Below, piece after piece: positions 54,970-64,000 of a DNA stretch of 64,000 bases; positions within the stretch are counted from its first letter, which is position 1; each line of letters opens with the position of its first letter. Where the stretch lies: positions 179,429 through 243,428 of the forward strand of contig JAMYHX010000011.1 of assembly GCA_025529335.1 (NCBI GenBank), written 5' to 3'. A model generated the notes under the pieces. The model saw nothing but the letters and a program-made list of their open reading frames with translations, did not search any database and had not been told where the DNA came from. Both the position numbers and the translations under genes were made by a program. This DNA comes from Rhizopus sp. PT2906. Taxonomy: Eukaryota; Mucoromycota; Mucoromycetes; Mucorales; Rhizopodaceae.

Positions 54970-57900
54970 ATGGTTACAAGTAAAGAAGCTTGGAACCTAT
55001 TGATTAGAAAAGGCAGTCATAAAGAAAGCAGAGATGCTATATTATTATCAAGTTTGGAAATAAAATAATAACACATATTCTTTTGCCTTTCCCCTCCTTT
55101 CTTATTGTTTTCATCCTTCTAGACCCAAGTCCACCAGTCGTGACAACGCAAGATATTATGGCACAACGTTCGAATAGCTTTGCTTATGGAACCAAAAAGT
55201 CAGATACTTATATACCGCCAACAGTTTATCCAGCTTTATTATCCAAGGTAGCAAACGAGTTAAAGCGACATATAACTGTTTCGGATCATATAAAGGATGA
55301 TATTGAATATAAAAATACTTTTCACGGTAGAGAAATAGTTGTATGATCTTATTTTGAATCATGTCATTATCCTATTAACCTATATTTATCAGGACAAGCT
55401 TTCGACTATATTACACACAAGAGACAGAAAATTAGCCTTAAGAGTTGGGACGTCACTCGCCTCGCAAAAGCTGTTTCATGATGTTTGCTATGAGACTCGT
55501 CTCGTAGATTCGATAGCTTATCTATATGAATTCTCGTTTAATAATCAAACAATCTACCAACAACAAAGTGATAGCTTGAGTGAGATTGAATCCAATAGAT
55601 CCTTCAACGAACAACCAGTTGTCATGGAAAACAACACAATCAATGGTGTATTTACTGAACTGACTTATTGCTACTCACCAACATGCTGGGACAATCGGCC
55701 ATGTTACAGCCCAACTTGTCCAAAGAGGATTATGCAAGTAAATAACAATATTGTTATTAATTGCACACATTTTTTATAAAGAAAAAAGGGATATTAACAT
55801 GTGTACTCTATAGTTACCTCTTGAGATCAAAGACAACATTCAATCCATAACAAAATCTACATATCCAAAACAGCAACAACATCAACAGCAGCAACAACAA
55901 CAACAACAACAACTGCCATCACCACAGCAACAGCAATTCGACCATGGACTCTGGGCCAATACGGTGGATAAAGAACTTTATGACACAATTCCAAAAATTG
56001 AACGTAAAAGACAGGAGAACTTGTATGAATTGATATACACAGAAGAGGATTATGTAGAGAGTCTAAATTACGTGCAGACAGTAAGATACAAATCTCTTTT
56101 TTTCTGTTTTGGGGAATTTCATCTTTAATGTCTTTAGATGTGGATAAAGCCTCTGAAGGAACGGCCAATCATTCCGACAGCAAGAAAGGAAATATTTATC
56201 CAAAAGGTGTTTAGAAACATTGCTTCGATTTATGAAATCAATACACGTCTGTTACATGCTCTTAAAGCACGTCAAAATGAAAACCCAGTTATTTATCAAG
56301 TGGGCGATATTCTGCTGGACTTTGTTATCGACTTTGAACCTTATATTGATTATGGATCAAAGCAACATGAAGCAAAATACACTTTGGAAAACGAACGGTT
56401 TATCAATGCGAACTTTGAAGCCTTTGTGCAGGTATACAAACCCTCATGAATAAAAAAAAATGCGATTGCTTATAGTATCCAACAGACTACAGAGAGACAT
56501 CCAAGCTCATTAAAGTTGGAATTGAATGGATACCTTACAAAACCAACGACTAGGCTTGGAAGATATACTCTGTTATTTAATGAAATTCTAAAACATACAC
56601 CGACTGGACATCCTGATAAAGAGCAATTACCAAAGGCAATCAACATCATCAAACAATTCTTGTCTCGCGTGAATTATGAAACTGGACAGGCCAAGAATCG
56701 ATTTGATTTGGAAAGAATTCATTACAATTTATCATTCAAATACAAGACGGATGAAATAGTAACTAGCAATTGTAGCAATTTAAAGAAACAAGAAACTAAA
56801 AAGACACGTTTTTATTTTCAAAGAATCTTGACTTGCTTGCCAAAAACCGCTCAATTATCAAACAAGGGACTCTCAAGAAGACTGCCCAGCCTGATTCTGT
56901 AGAGTATCAAGTCATCTTGTTTGACCACTATCTGGTAATTGCAAAATTAAAGATGAATAATGGATTAGAAAGATACGTCATCCAAAGAAGAGTAAGTTCA
57001 TTGACACATAAATCGACTTGTCTAACGCGCGCTGGAACAGCCAATTCCATTAGAGCTTTTGCATATTTATCTACCAAGGTATGACCCTTCCATGCACAAT
57101 AGACGATCAAGCTCTCTTGTATTACCTTATCTGACAAATAACAATCCAAATAATACAATGATGGTAGCTTCTGCTGGTGGCTCTGGCATGCATGTGAGAG
57201 CTTCTACAGATATTGCTGCCTATATGAACGCACAGGCAAATACTGAAATGGATGAAGAGAATAATTCATGTTACCCCCTCACGATTCAACACTTGGGGAG
57301 ACCTTCACTGCACATCACTCTCTTTGCTACATCTCCAGCCATAAGGAAATCATGGATGGATAAAATCAAATCTCAACAAGAGGAATTAAATAAGAAGAAA
57401 CCAGTCTTTGAAACTGTGCCTGTGTTTAATGGGCACGAATTTCTGGAAATAAACAAAATCAATCACTTCATCACTTTCAGTAAGTTGATAAAAAAAGGAG
57501 ATTTTTTTCTATCCACTAACCATTCTCGAATAAAGATGCAGGACAGCAATACCTTTTAGCCGCTGACGATGGCGTTTACGTCGGACATCATCACTATAAA
57601 CACCTTGACACTCGTCCTCATAAGGTACTTTCATTAGAAAGAGTGACTCAAGTTCAAGCCATTGAATGCAATCAAACACTGCTGGTCCTTGCAGATAAAT
57701 CTCTTTGGGAGTATCCATTGGATGTAGTGAATGAGAAACCTGAATTGCAACCTCAGGGACGACTGATTCAGACACATGTGCCTTTCTTTTATTATGGCAC
57801 TTGCTTACAAAAAACAATGGTTTGTATTCCCAAGATATCTACTCTTAGCTCCATCATATCAGCATATGAGCCCATAAAGAGGATATATGATACGAATGCT

Positions 57901-58793
57901 ACGCCGAATTTACAGCACAATGTAAATACAGGAAAAAGACAAAATTTGGTCAACAAAATACTGTCACTGCGATCATCCACCTCATTAGGTCACTCGAACC
58001 TACGAAAGGTCAAAGACTGTTATGTCCCTTGTGAGGCCTATGCGGTAGAACTGTCAGCGACCATGATGCTTATCACCACATCTAGAGGCGTTATCATGAT
58101 AGATATGAGAACGGATCAACCACAGCGTAAGATCCAGAAAACAACATATACGCCCTCTATTCACACTGTCTCTCTCATTGATAGAATTGTTAAACCCTGC
58201 TGATAAAAATTTATCCTTTATTATGGAAAGAGAAAAGGAGCCAACCACACTTAACCTACGGCAGTCTACAAAGCGTATTGCGATATTTAGAGCACCTAGG
58301 AACCATTACTTTATCTGTTACGATGGTAACTAACTCTTTCCTTTTATATTAATACTGATCTCTTTTTTAGAATATGCATTTTATATCGATAGTAAAGGAA
58401 ATAGACTGTTCAACAAGTTTTTGATCGAATGGGAAGGGAATCCAGAATCTTTTGCATTTTCATATCCATTTGCCATTGCCTTTCATTCATCATATATAGA
58501 AGTCCGCAGCGTGATTACTGTAAGACAACAACTTGCACATCTCAAATATCTAATATATCTTACGATTGTAGGGTGCGATTGAGCAAATAATACGTGGCAA
58601 GCAAGTGAAATGCCTCAATAACGGGCACAAGACAGAACTGCCATTGATCTTTGGAACCATGATGGATCCTCAAAATGGAAAGTATAGGTTTGTATTCAAG
58701 TTACAGATGGTTGATGATCATTCAAGGACACATGATACTTTTTCTGAGCCATCCACTATACGAGAAAAGACTCGCCATGTACTTTATAGTTAA
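54970..58793 (+). CDS. Rho guanine-nucleotide exchange factor, Rom1/Rom2-like (DEP-DH-PH-CNH), twelve exons
   Basis: Exons 54970-55051, 55123-55340, 55393-55737, 55814-56080, 56138-56431, 56486-56758, 56824-56991, 57041-57479, 57542-58126, 58185-58325, 58371-58519 and 58572-58793 total 3,183 bases, 1,060 aa. Domains in order: DEP (VYPALLSKVANELKRHI to HDVCYETRLVDSIAYLYEFS), a Gln-rich linker, DH (RQENLYELIYTEEDYVESLN, LELNGYLTKPTTRLGRYTLL), PH (LLAKNRSIIKQGTLKKTAQP to FATSPAIRKSWMDKIKSQQ) and CNH (YLLAADDGVYVG to EVRSVIT and LPLIFGTMMDPQNGKYRFVF). This is the architecture of yeast Rom1/Rom2, activators of Rho1 in cell-wall integrity. The first junction (donor GTTTGG) is the weakest; three other acceptors were chosen by frame. 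A polyQ/His tract lies before the DH domain. Confidence 0.9.
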
Positions 58794-59066
58794 TACACTT
58801 TTTCTTTATTATTTATTTAAGAATCCTATTGTCTTTTCAATAGTCTCTCTGTTAAGTCATAAGCTACTAATTTTTATGTTTTATAGAAAACTTACTACGT
58901 CTTTAGATAGACAAAGTTTTATATTGCTGTCATTATTACATGAGGGAGATGCCATCGCTATGACAACGTATACTCTGATCTCTTCCCTTGACAATAAATT
59001 TATTTTTTTCTTAGGACTTCCTCAGGAACACATATTCAAAAAGGCTAAATCGATTCTAGTAATCGC
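58794..59066. other. intergenic stretch before the transposase fragments
   Basis: The frame is open for long spans here but with no recognisable protein; a T-rich ATTTATTTTTTTCTTAG looks like a splice acceptor without a partner. Probably 3' untranslated sequence of the RhoGEF gene joined to transposon-derived DNA. Confidence 0.45.
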
Positions 59067-59468
59067 AAAAGAAAAGCATTATCAAAACCAAAGAAGCCTG
59101 CCTCTAAAGGAACTGTCACTGGCCATTATATAAATTTTATTCAAAAAGCAATGGATGAAATAGATTGCATTCCGGAAATGAAAGGATATTATATAGTTAT
59201 GGATAACGCACCAATCCATACATCTAACGAGGTTGATACTATGATGACAGAGAGAGGACATAAGTGCATTTATCTCCCTCCTTACTCGCCTGAACTTAAT
59301 CCTATTGAGCAATTTTGGCCCATAGTTAAAAATAAGGTCAAACGTAGTCAATTTCAAACCAAAGAGAATTTATCTACAAGAGTAACTGAGGCTTGCAATA
59401 GTGTTCCTCCAGGACATCTTCGAGCATTTGTATCACATTCAGTAAACATATTTAAAAAGTCTAGATAA
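59067..59468 (+). pseudogene. 5'-truncated IS630/DDE_3-type transposase
   Basis: The open frame reads KRKALSKPKKPASKGTVTGH then YYIVMDNAPIHTSNEVDTMM, KCIYLPPYSPELNPIEQFWP and a C-terminal VTEACNSVPPGHLRAFVSHS to a natural stop. The second catalytic Asp (MDNAPIH) and the Glu (LNPIEQFW) are 34 residues apart, the DD34E spacing of this superfamily. The N-terminal DNA-binding part and the first Asp are absent, so this is a fragment. It could join in principle with the N-terminal relic near 27 kb as a family, but that copy is separately decayed. Confidence 0.85.
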
Positions 59469-59472
59469 TCCT

Positions 59473-59974
59473 GTGCTCATGGAAGATGACGCACCCATCC
59501 CTAGAGCGAAAATTGCTGCCGAATGGAGGGAGGCAAAGGGCATAAGCAAGATGTCCTGGCCGGCTCAGTCGACAGATTTAAATCCAATCGAAAATTTGTG
59601 GAGCATGATGAAGAAGAGAGTAAACGCTCTATGCCCTCATGCCAAATGCCAACAAGCCATAGAAGTTGTTTTGAAGAATGTTTGGATGAGGTTTACTCCA
59701 GAAACAATTAACAACTTGATTGATTCCATGCCAAAGAGGGTCAAGGCTTGTGGTGGACCCACCAAATGTTAGAACAATAAAAAATCCAAACCTTGTTTCA
59801 CAGCTCTCATTTTTTTCGATATTCTAATGTAAATGGACTTTCTCCATCATTTCTCTTCTCTTATAACTGCAACAAAGCTACAAAAGGATCACTTCTTTAC
59901 TGTTTTGTCTTTAATAGCATTAAAAAAATAACTGACTTTTAAAAAACGGACGAAATTTTTTGGAGGGCACTGTA
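59473..59974 (+). mobile_element. 3' half of a Tc1-like transposon, different family
   Basis: Begins abruptly within the DDE domain (MEDDAPIPRAKIAAEWREAK), runs through WPAQSTDLNPIENLWSMMKK to a stop at 59772 and continues to GGAGGGCACTGTA, which looks like the right terminal repeat with a TA target site (59973-59974). The left half and left repeat are missing, and it directly abuts the other transposase fragment, leaving 4 bases between the two coding pieces. Confidence 0.75.
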
Positions 59975-60573
59975 CAAAATCATTTTATTCCTTTCTAAAA
60001 TTAATAAAAATACAATAATAGAACAAGCTTAAAGACTAAGAAATAGGCTCCTGAAAGGTCTTGATGATATTGAGTCTCTCTATCCATCATTTATGGTTAA
60101 ATGGCTTTTGTTTTGAGCCTTTGATGCTCTTAAATGCAATATAAACACAACGTTATGATCATTGTTTGATCTTTTACTAAACTGAATTTGTCAACAAAAG
60201 ACAGAAAAATATAATGTAGTTTAAACTCCCTTTTTCGCAAATCAAAATAAATTATTAATACATGCATGGATGAGTACCTGACTTGAGTAAAAAGTGATGC
60301 GATTCTAAAGGTATGAGACTCATATTGTGCAAGAGTATTGGCCGAGTTGCACATTATCTTCGCTTGCCACAGCTGTGAGATGATATGGTAAATATATGCC
60401 AAAAAAGAAAGTATTCAAAACATGTCAAGGTCTATCTATTTGCTTAAAGCTTATTTTTTACTTTCAATTGCCTTTTCGGACACGGTTTTCCTCTTTCGGG
60501 ATGATTTAGATATTTATCTATTGCTAGTAAAAGTTCGTATTGAAATAAATTTTTTTTTTTTATTTTTAAACAC

Positions 60574-60630
<57 letters not shown>

Positions 60631-60639
60631 GTAGTTTTC
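59975..60639. other. AT-rich intergenic region
   Basis: No gene seen. It ends in a long poly-T tract listed separately. Confidence 0.5.
60578..60624. repeat. 47-base poly-T tract
   Basis: Uninterrupted T's, followed by AAAAAAGTAG. It might be the poly-A tail of a minus-strand retrocopy; no such copy is recognisable. Confidence 0.9.
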
Positions 60640-60653
60640 AAAAAACGGAGCAA

Positions 60654-61600
60654 ACGTGCTCTTCAAACGATCTATAAGGGTCTAATCACTGGAAATTTCA
60701 AACTTCAACACTATTTTATTCCACTGTGTCGCCTAGCGTCCTTCGTGGACATGGAACATTTCTTTTACTCCTTTTGCAAATTTTCTGTCTCTTGATGTCT
60801 CTCGATCTGTGGCTAAATCTAAGGTCTCAGATAAACTTGTTCGATCTACCTTTCAGTCATCATAAATTGCTCCTGAGTTTTTTCGGAAGGTATCTACTGC
60901 TAGCTGGAAATACTTTTGGTCATTATCTTCCATTGCCGTTCAATAAAATGTTATATATCGCTTGATTAATGGTGCATTCCCAACAGAAGTTTTCTTCATT
61001 TGGTGATGCCAACCGTATTTGACTCTCCTTTATGTCCTGTGTGTGCGTTACGTCTCGTGATTTCTATCCCCACTTACTTTTTCATTGTCTATCCAAAGAA
61101 AAAGTATGGCAAGGCGTCATCTTTGGGTTCTTGTGGCCCACTACTTCCATTGCAGATATTAAAGAAGCCTTCTTTTCCTTGGATTTTTTCTATCTTTGGT
61201 ACTACCAAGTTAAAGGTATTGACTTATAAAAGATCCTTCTTATTTCGCTCTTGCAAATCTGGTTTGCTCATATGCGGTTTGTATTCAACCATGCTCCAGT
61301 TTCTCATACAGCGTCTTTGGCTAGCATCCGACTCAACATTCATAAAATGATTGATTAGAATCAATGACATTCCCTCCTGTAATAGTCTATATCTACTGGT
61401 TCTTTCTATCCTCCATTTTTGTATATTGATTTTTTTCTCGCCTTATTGTTATAATCCTTTCTACATTTTTGTTAATTTTTTATAAATTTTATTTTAATTT
61501 ATTTCCTCAAATGTTAACATCTTCATTGCGCCCGTCTTTTGGATAAGAAGTGTCTCCCTTGCCTTACACGGAGCAGTTAATTAAATAATTTTTCTTAAAA
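60654..61600 (+). mobile_element. 5'-truncated LINE with 14-bp target-site duplication
   Basis: The sequence AAAAAACGGAGCAA occurs at 60640-60653 and again at 61601-61614, flanking 947 bases that end in a short poly-A (CTTAAAA then the duplicated A-rich repeat). Inside, in broken frames, is the C-terminal zinc-binding domain typical of LINE ORF2 (zf-RVT): WKYFWSLSSI, VIYRLINGAFPTE, then HLLFHCLSKEKVWQGVIFGF with the His/Cys pair. Multiple stops occur. 5' truncation, a target duplication and an A-rich 3' end are what target-primed reverse transcription leaves. Confidence 0.75.
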
Positions 61601-61614
61601 AAAAAACGGAGCAA

Positions 61615-62731
61615 GCATTGTTTAGGCATGTTACATATATATGCTTGCCACTATTTGGAAGACAAAATCAGAAAAATTTACTTTATTAATATCGTATATA
61701 TTTTTCTGGTGAACTGGAGTAGTTATAATTTCGTAAAGCTATACTTTCTGTTGAAAAAACGCCAAAATACAGCATATGCCTTTCAACGTACTCAGATCTA
61801 AACTGCCGCTTTTCTTTTTTTCTAAAAACGTCCGTAACTACAGTTTAATGCTATATAAAAAGCGCAATACATATTGAAAAAGATAAAAATATCACAAAAG
61901 ACAGTTGTATCCTGCAATTATTTTCATTAAAAATAAAGTAAATGATCATTTCTTTCTTGCCCTAGACAATTCTTTGAATACTCAATAAATATAGAGCATG
62001 ACTTAAGCTTTCAAGCATTCATATCATGGAGTAATACAATTATCATTTTTCTTTGTATTAAATGAAATGATAAAAAGAAAATTTTTATTCATCTTTTTAT
62101 TTCTTTTTTTTTCCTATACATTTTGCTTCTTCTGCTTCAATATTGAAATTGCTTCATAATAATTTGAACATTTGGTATTATGTGCAAACATTGATTGCTT
62201 TAAATACTTTAAACACTTGCTTATTATAGTTTTACAGTGCTGCTCTCATGAAAAAAAAGACTAAATGTAAATATCAGGTTTAAAGATGACAAAAGAGAAC
62301 ATTTACTTATTAAAAGGTACTATATTGCTCACGCATCCTGTATTTCTATTCAAGACTTATTATAAGGCTTTTCTTGCTGTATCTCTTTTTCTCACATCTG
62401 TACTTGAACATCTTTTTCAAAGCTCTCGTCATTATTACTTTTTAAGTTCTTCTATTGTAATGGTACCTCTACTACTTTAAGACTGCATCGGAAAGATTTA
62501 CAAGAATTTTTTCCTTTTATTAATCTGGGGAGAAGGTTTTTTAAGCCTGTGGTTTTTGCTATGGCTCAATCTTGATGTTTCTTCAAGGCTGATGCTATGT
62601 GCTCAAGCTCTAAAGAGGGTTTCCCCTCCTATTGCTCCTTGGAGTAGGGGTTTTAAGCTTATAAACTTTACTATTATGTTTCATTGGTTGTAATTTGGCG
62701 TCTCTTCTACTGCAAGATGGTGTCTTCAAGT
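61615..62731. other. gene-poor AT-rich region
   Basis: No supportable gene. Two similar motifs (TTTTTTAAGCCTGTGG near 62540 and GGGGTTTTAAGCTTATAAAC near 62650) hint at old repeat sequence. Confidence 0.5.
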
Positions 62732-63201
62732 ACAGTGAGGGGAAAAACTACATTAGTATTTTGAAAAATCGTCTGTTGTCATTTACTATGCTGTCTGTGC
62801 TAGGTATATTGCGTATATAGACCAGTAATTTATATAAGCTATTAGAGTAAGTAAGGAGCTTTTAAATAACCTATCGAATAAAAATAAATAGTAGGTATAA
62901 CGGTATAACTACTAGCATAGGTTCATGGATTTAAAGTTGAAATATAAGATTTTGTTAAATATGGAAAACAGCTTTATAACGTGTAGGTCCGCCACCAGAT
63001 CTAATTAACTTCTTAATTTGAGCTGGATTGCTATCTATCTACTTGAGACAGTTGTTATCTCCTTTGTAAATTCATACAATTCATTAGCAATGCAGGCCTC
63101 TAGTTTCTCTTTGGTGGTCGACCTAGCTGAGCATGACGAAGTCGTATAACCAGTTAAACCACAATTTTGCAAGACACTGGTACAGTTTTTCCCCTCACTG
63201 T
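62732..63201. mobile_element. MITE-like non-autonomous element, 470 bp
   Basis: Perfect 18-base inverted repeats ACAGTGAGGGGAAAAACT (62732-62749 and reversed at 63184-63201) bound 470 bases. The preceding T makes TACAGTG, as at Tc1-like ends; on the right a TA lies two bases beyond (TGTA). A 78-codon minus-strand frame inside (ends 63035; includes LQNCGLTGYTTSSCSARSTT) has no catalytic motifs, so the element cannot encode a transposase. It could be an internally deleted Tc1-like copy. Confidence 0.75.
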
Positions 63202-64000
63202 GTAATGAAAGGTTTATTTGAAAGGAAAAACAATGCATATGAGATTTGTGATTATACCACACCACTACCACGAAAAAAAATTAGTGTGCGAATTTATATT
63301 AATAAAATTTACCACCATCATGCACCATATTGCATGATTAAAATGATATAAAATACAAATAAAGAGATGTTTAAAGAATTTTTTCTTTGTATTTAATAAA
63401 TGTAATTCCCTATTCCTCATAAATGTACAATGCCACAATAAACTTTTGTAAATTCAACTAAAGAATTTGAATTGAAAAACAATTTTACTGCCTTGTTTTA
63501 ATTTACAATGATTTGTTCCATTAGTAACTAATATATTTTCGGACTTAAATATCTCCAACATACCATTGCACTACTGCAAAAAATAACAATTTCGTCGAAT
63601 TTTCTTTAAATTTTCATACATCTCAGGTGTGGCGGTGATTCAAAATAAAAACTTTCTGATGATAAAAAAAATTGATAAAAACGATCCTAAATTTTTAAAA
63701 TGCAAAATTGACATCAAAAATGTATAGTAACATGGCTAGCTCTATTAAACAACCTCAACATAAAATTTAATTTTATATCTAATGATATGTTTATTGGAAA
63801 CTTTTATCGCCAAAAATTTTGTAAAAAAAGCAAAAACATAAAAGTTAGTTTATAGTGATTATAAAAATACTTTTATAATAAAATTTTAAAGTTAGAGTTA
63901 CAGACAAATAACACAAAAAAATGCCTATTATTTGAGGCATTATTTGTCACTCTAGCTCTATTTTTCATAGAGTTATTAACTTTCTTCGAAAAAGTCAAAT
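63202..64000. other. AT-rich end of window
   Basis: No gene seen. Contains a long imperfect inverted repeat (listed separately). Base composition is extreme (mostly A and T). Confidence 0.6.
63894..63953. repeat. imperfect inverted repeat
   Basis: Left arm AGAGTTACAGACAAATAA plus ATGCCT pairs with right arm AGGCATTATTTGTCACTCT, with a 9-base insertion in the left arm and an 8-base loop ATTATTTG. It could be the end of a larger palindromic element that runs out of the window. Confidence 0.6.

Noticed and set aside
58675..59133. 152-codon frame overlapping the 3' end of the RhoGEF gene
   Set aside because: Hydrophobic low-information translation in a different frame; it runs into transposon sequence and has no recognisable domain.
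60444..60653. Minus-strand lysine-rich frame and plus-strand phenylalanine-rich frame
   Set aside because: Both are translations of the poly-T tract.

Overview
This window is eukaryotic and almost certainly fungal. Genes are split by many short introns (about 42-95 bases, mostly GTAAGT/GTATGT...TAG, often with TTAAT or CTAAT-like branch sequences). Gene spacing is tight in blocks, non-coding DNA is very AT-rich, and the proteins include fungal signature families (Mim1/Tom13, Rsc58, Pho80-type cyclin, Rom1/2-type RhoGEF with DEP and CNH). An MT-A70 methyltransferase resembling the MTA1 class, IS630/Tc1-type DDE transposases and L1-like LINE relics suggest an early-diverging fungus, probably Mucoromycota/Mucorales. 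That placement is inference from gene content, not a database result. I rebuilt most gene models by joining exons by hand; each total length given is a whole number of codons after splicing.

Layout. 0-7.7 kb is gene-dense: 3' end of an MT-A70 methyltransferase, a small unknown protein, an Nnf1-like kinetochore protein, Ost5, a Pho80-like cyclin, and the nuclear 5'-3' exonuclease Rat1/Xrn2. 7.7-12.4 kb is gene-poor. 12.4-13.4 kb holds a METTL6/Trm140-type tRNA methyltransferase, followed by a complete but dead 1.3-kb Tc1-like transposon with 24-bp terminal repeats and TA duplication, and older transposase debris. 16.9-24.4 kb is dense again: Mim1, Rsc58-like, SRR1-like, RNase H1, an M24 Xaa-Pro peptidase and mitochondrial ribosome recycling factor. 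A single-exon DXD glycosyltransferase (25.4-26.7 kb) is followed by a relic-rich stretch with two small secreted-protein candidates and a broken PIF1-like helicase. 31.1-58.8 kb is the main gene block: M28B glutamate-carboxypeptidase-like protein, MABP1/WDR62-like WD40 protein, TPT-family transporter, a Tribbles-like pseudokinase, a BAR-SH3 protein, V-ATPase subunit a, a neprilysin-family protein lacking its zinc site, an SPX-RING protein, an alpha/beta hydrolase, a PTPS-like enzyme and a Rom1/2-like RhoGEF. The last 5 kb (59-64 kb) is a graveyard of mobile DNA: two different transposase fragments, a 5'-truncated LINE with a 14-bp target duplication, and a 470-bp MITE-like element with 18-bp terminal repeats.

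How genes relate. There are no operons. Several themes recur: endomembrane function (Ost5, glycosyltransferase, TPT transporter, BAR-SH3, V-ATPase a, M28B), phosphate-type signalling modules (Pho80-like cyclin, SPX-RING) and nucleic-acid processing (Rat1, RNase H1, METTL6-like, MT-A70). The V-ATPase a and BAR-SH3 genes share a 206-bp divergent promoter carrying a CACGTG box and a TTACGTCA box. SRR1 and RNase H1 genes are convergent and share four bases at their stop codons. I saw no CRISPR array, tRNA, rRNA or bacterial-type regulatory element. The most unusual items are the neprilysin-family pseudoenzyme, the Tribbles-like pseudokinase with a collapsed catalytic region, and the MT-A70 enzyme.
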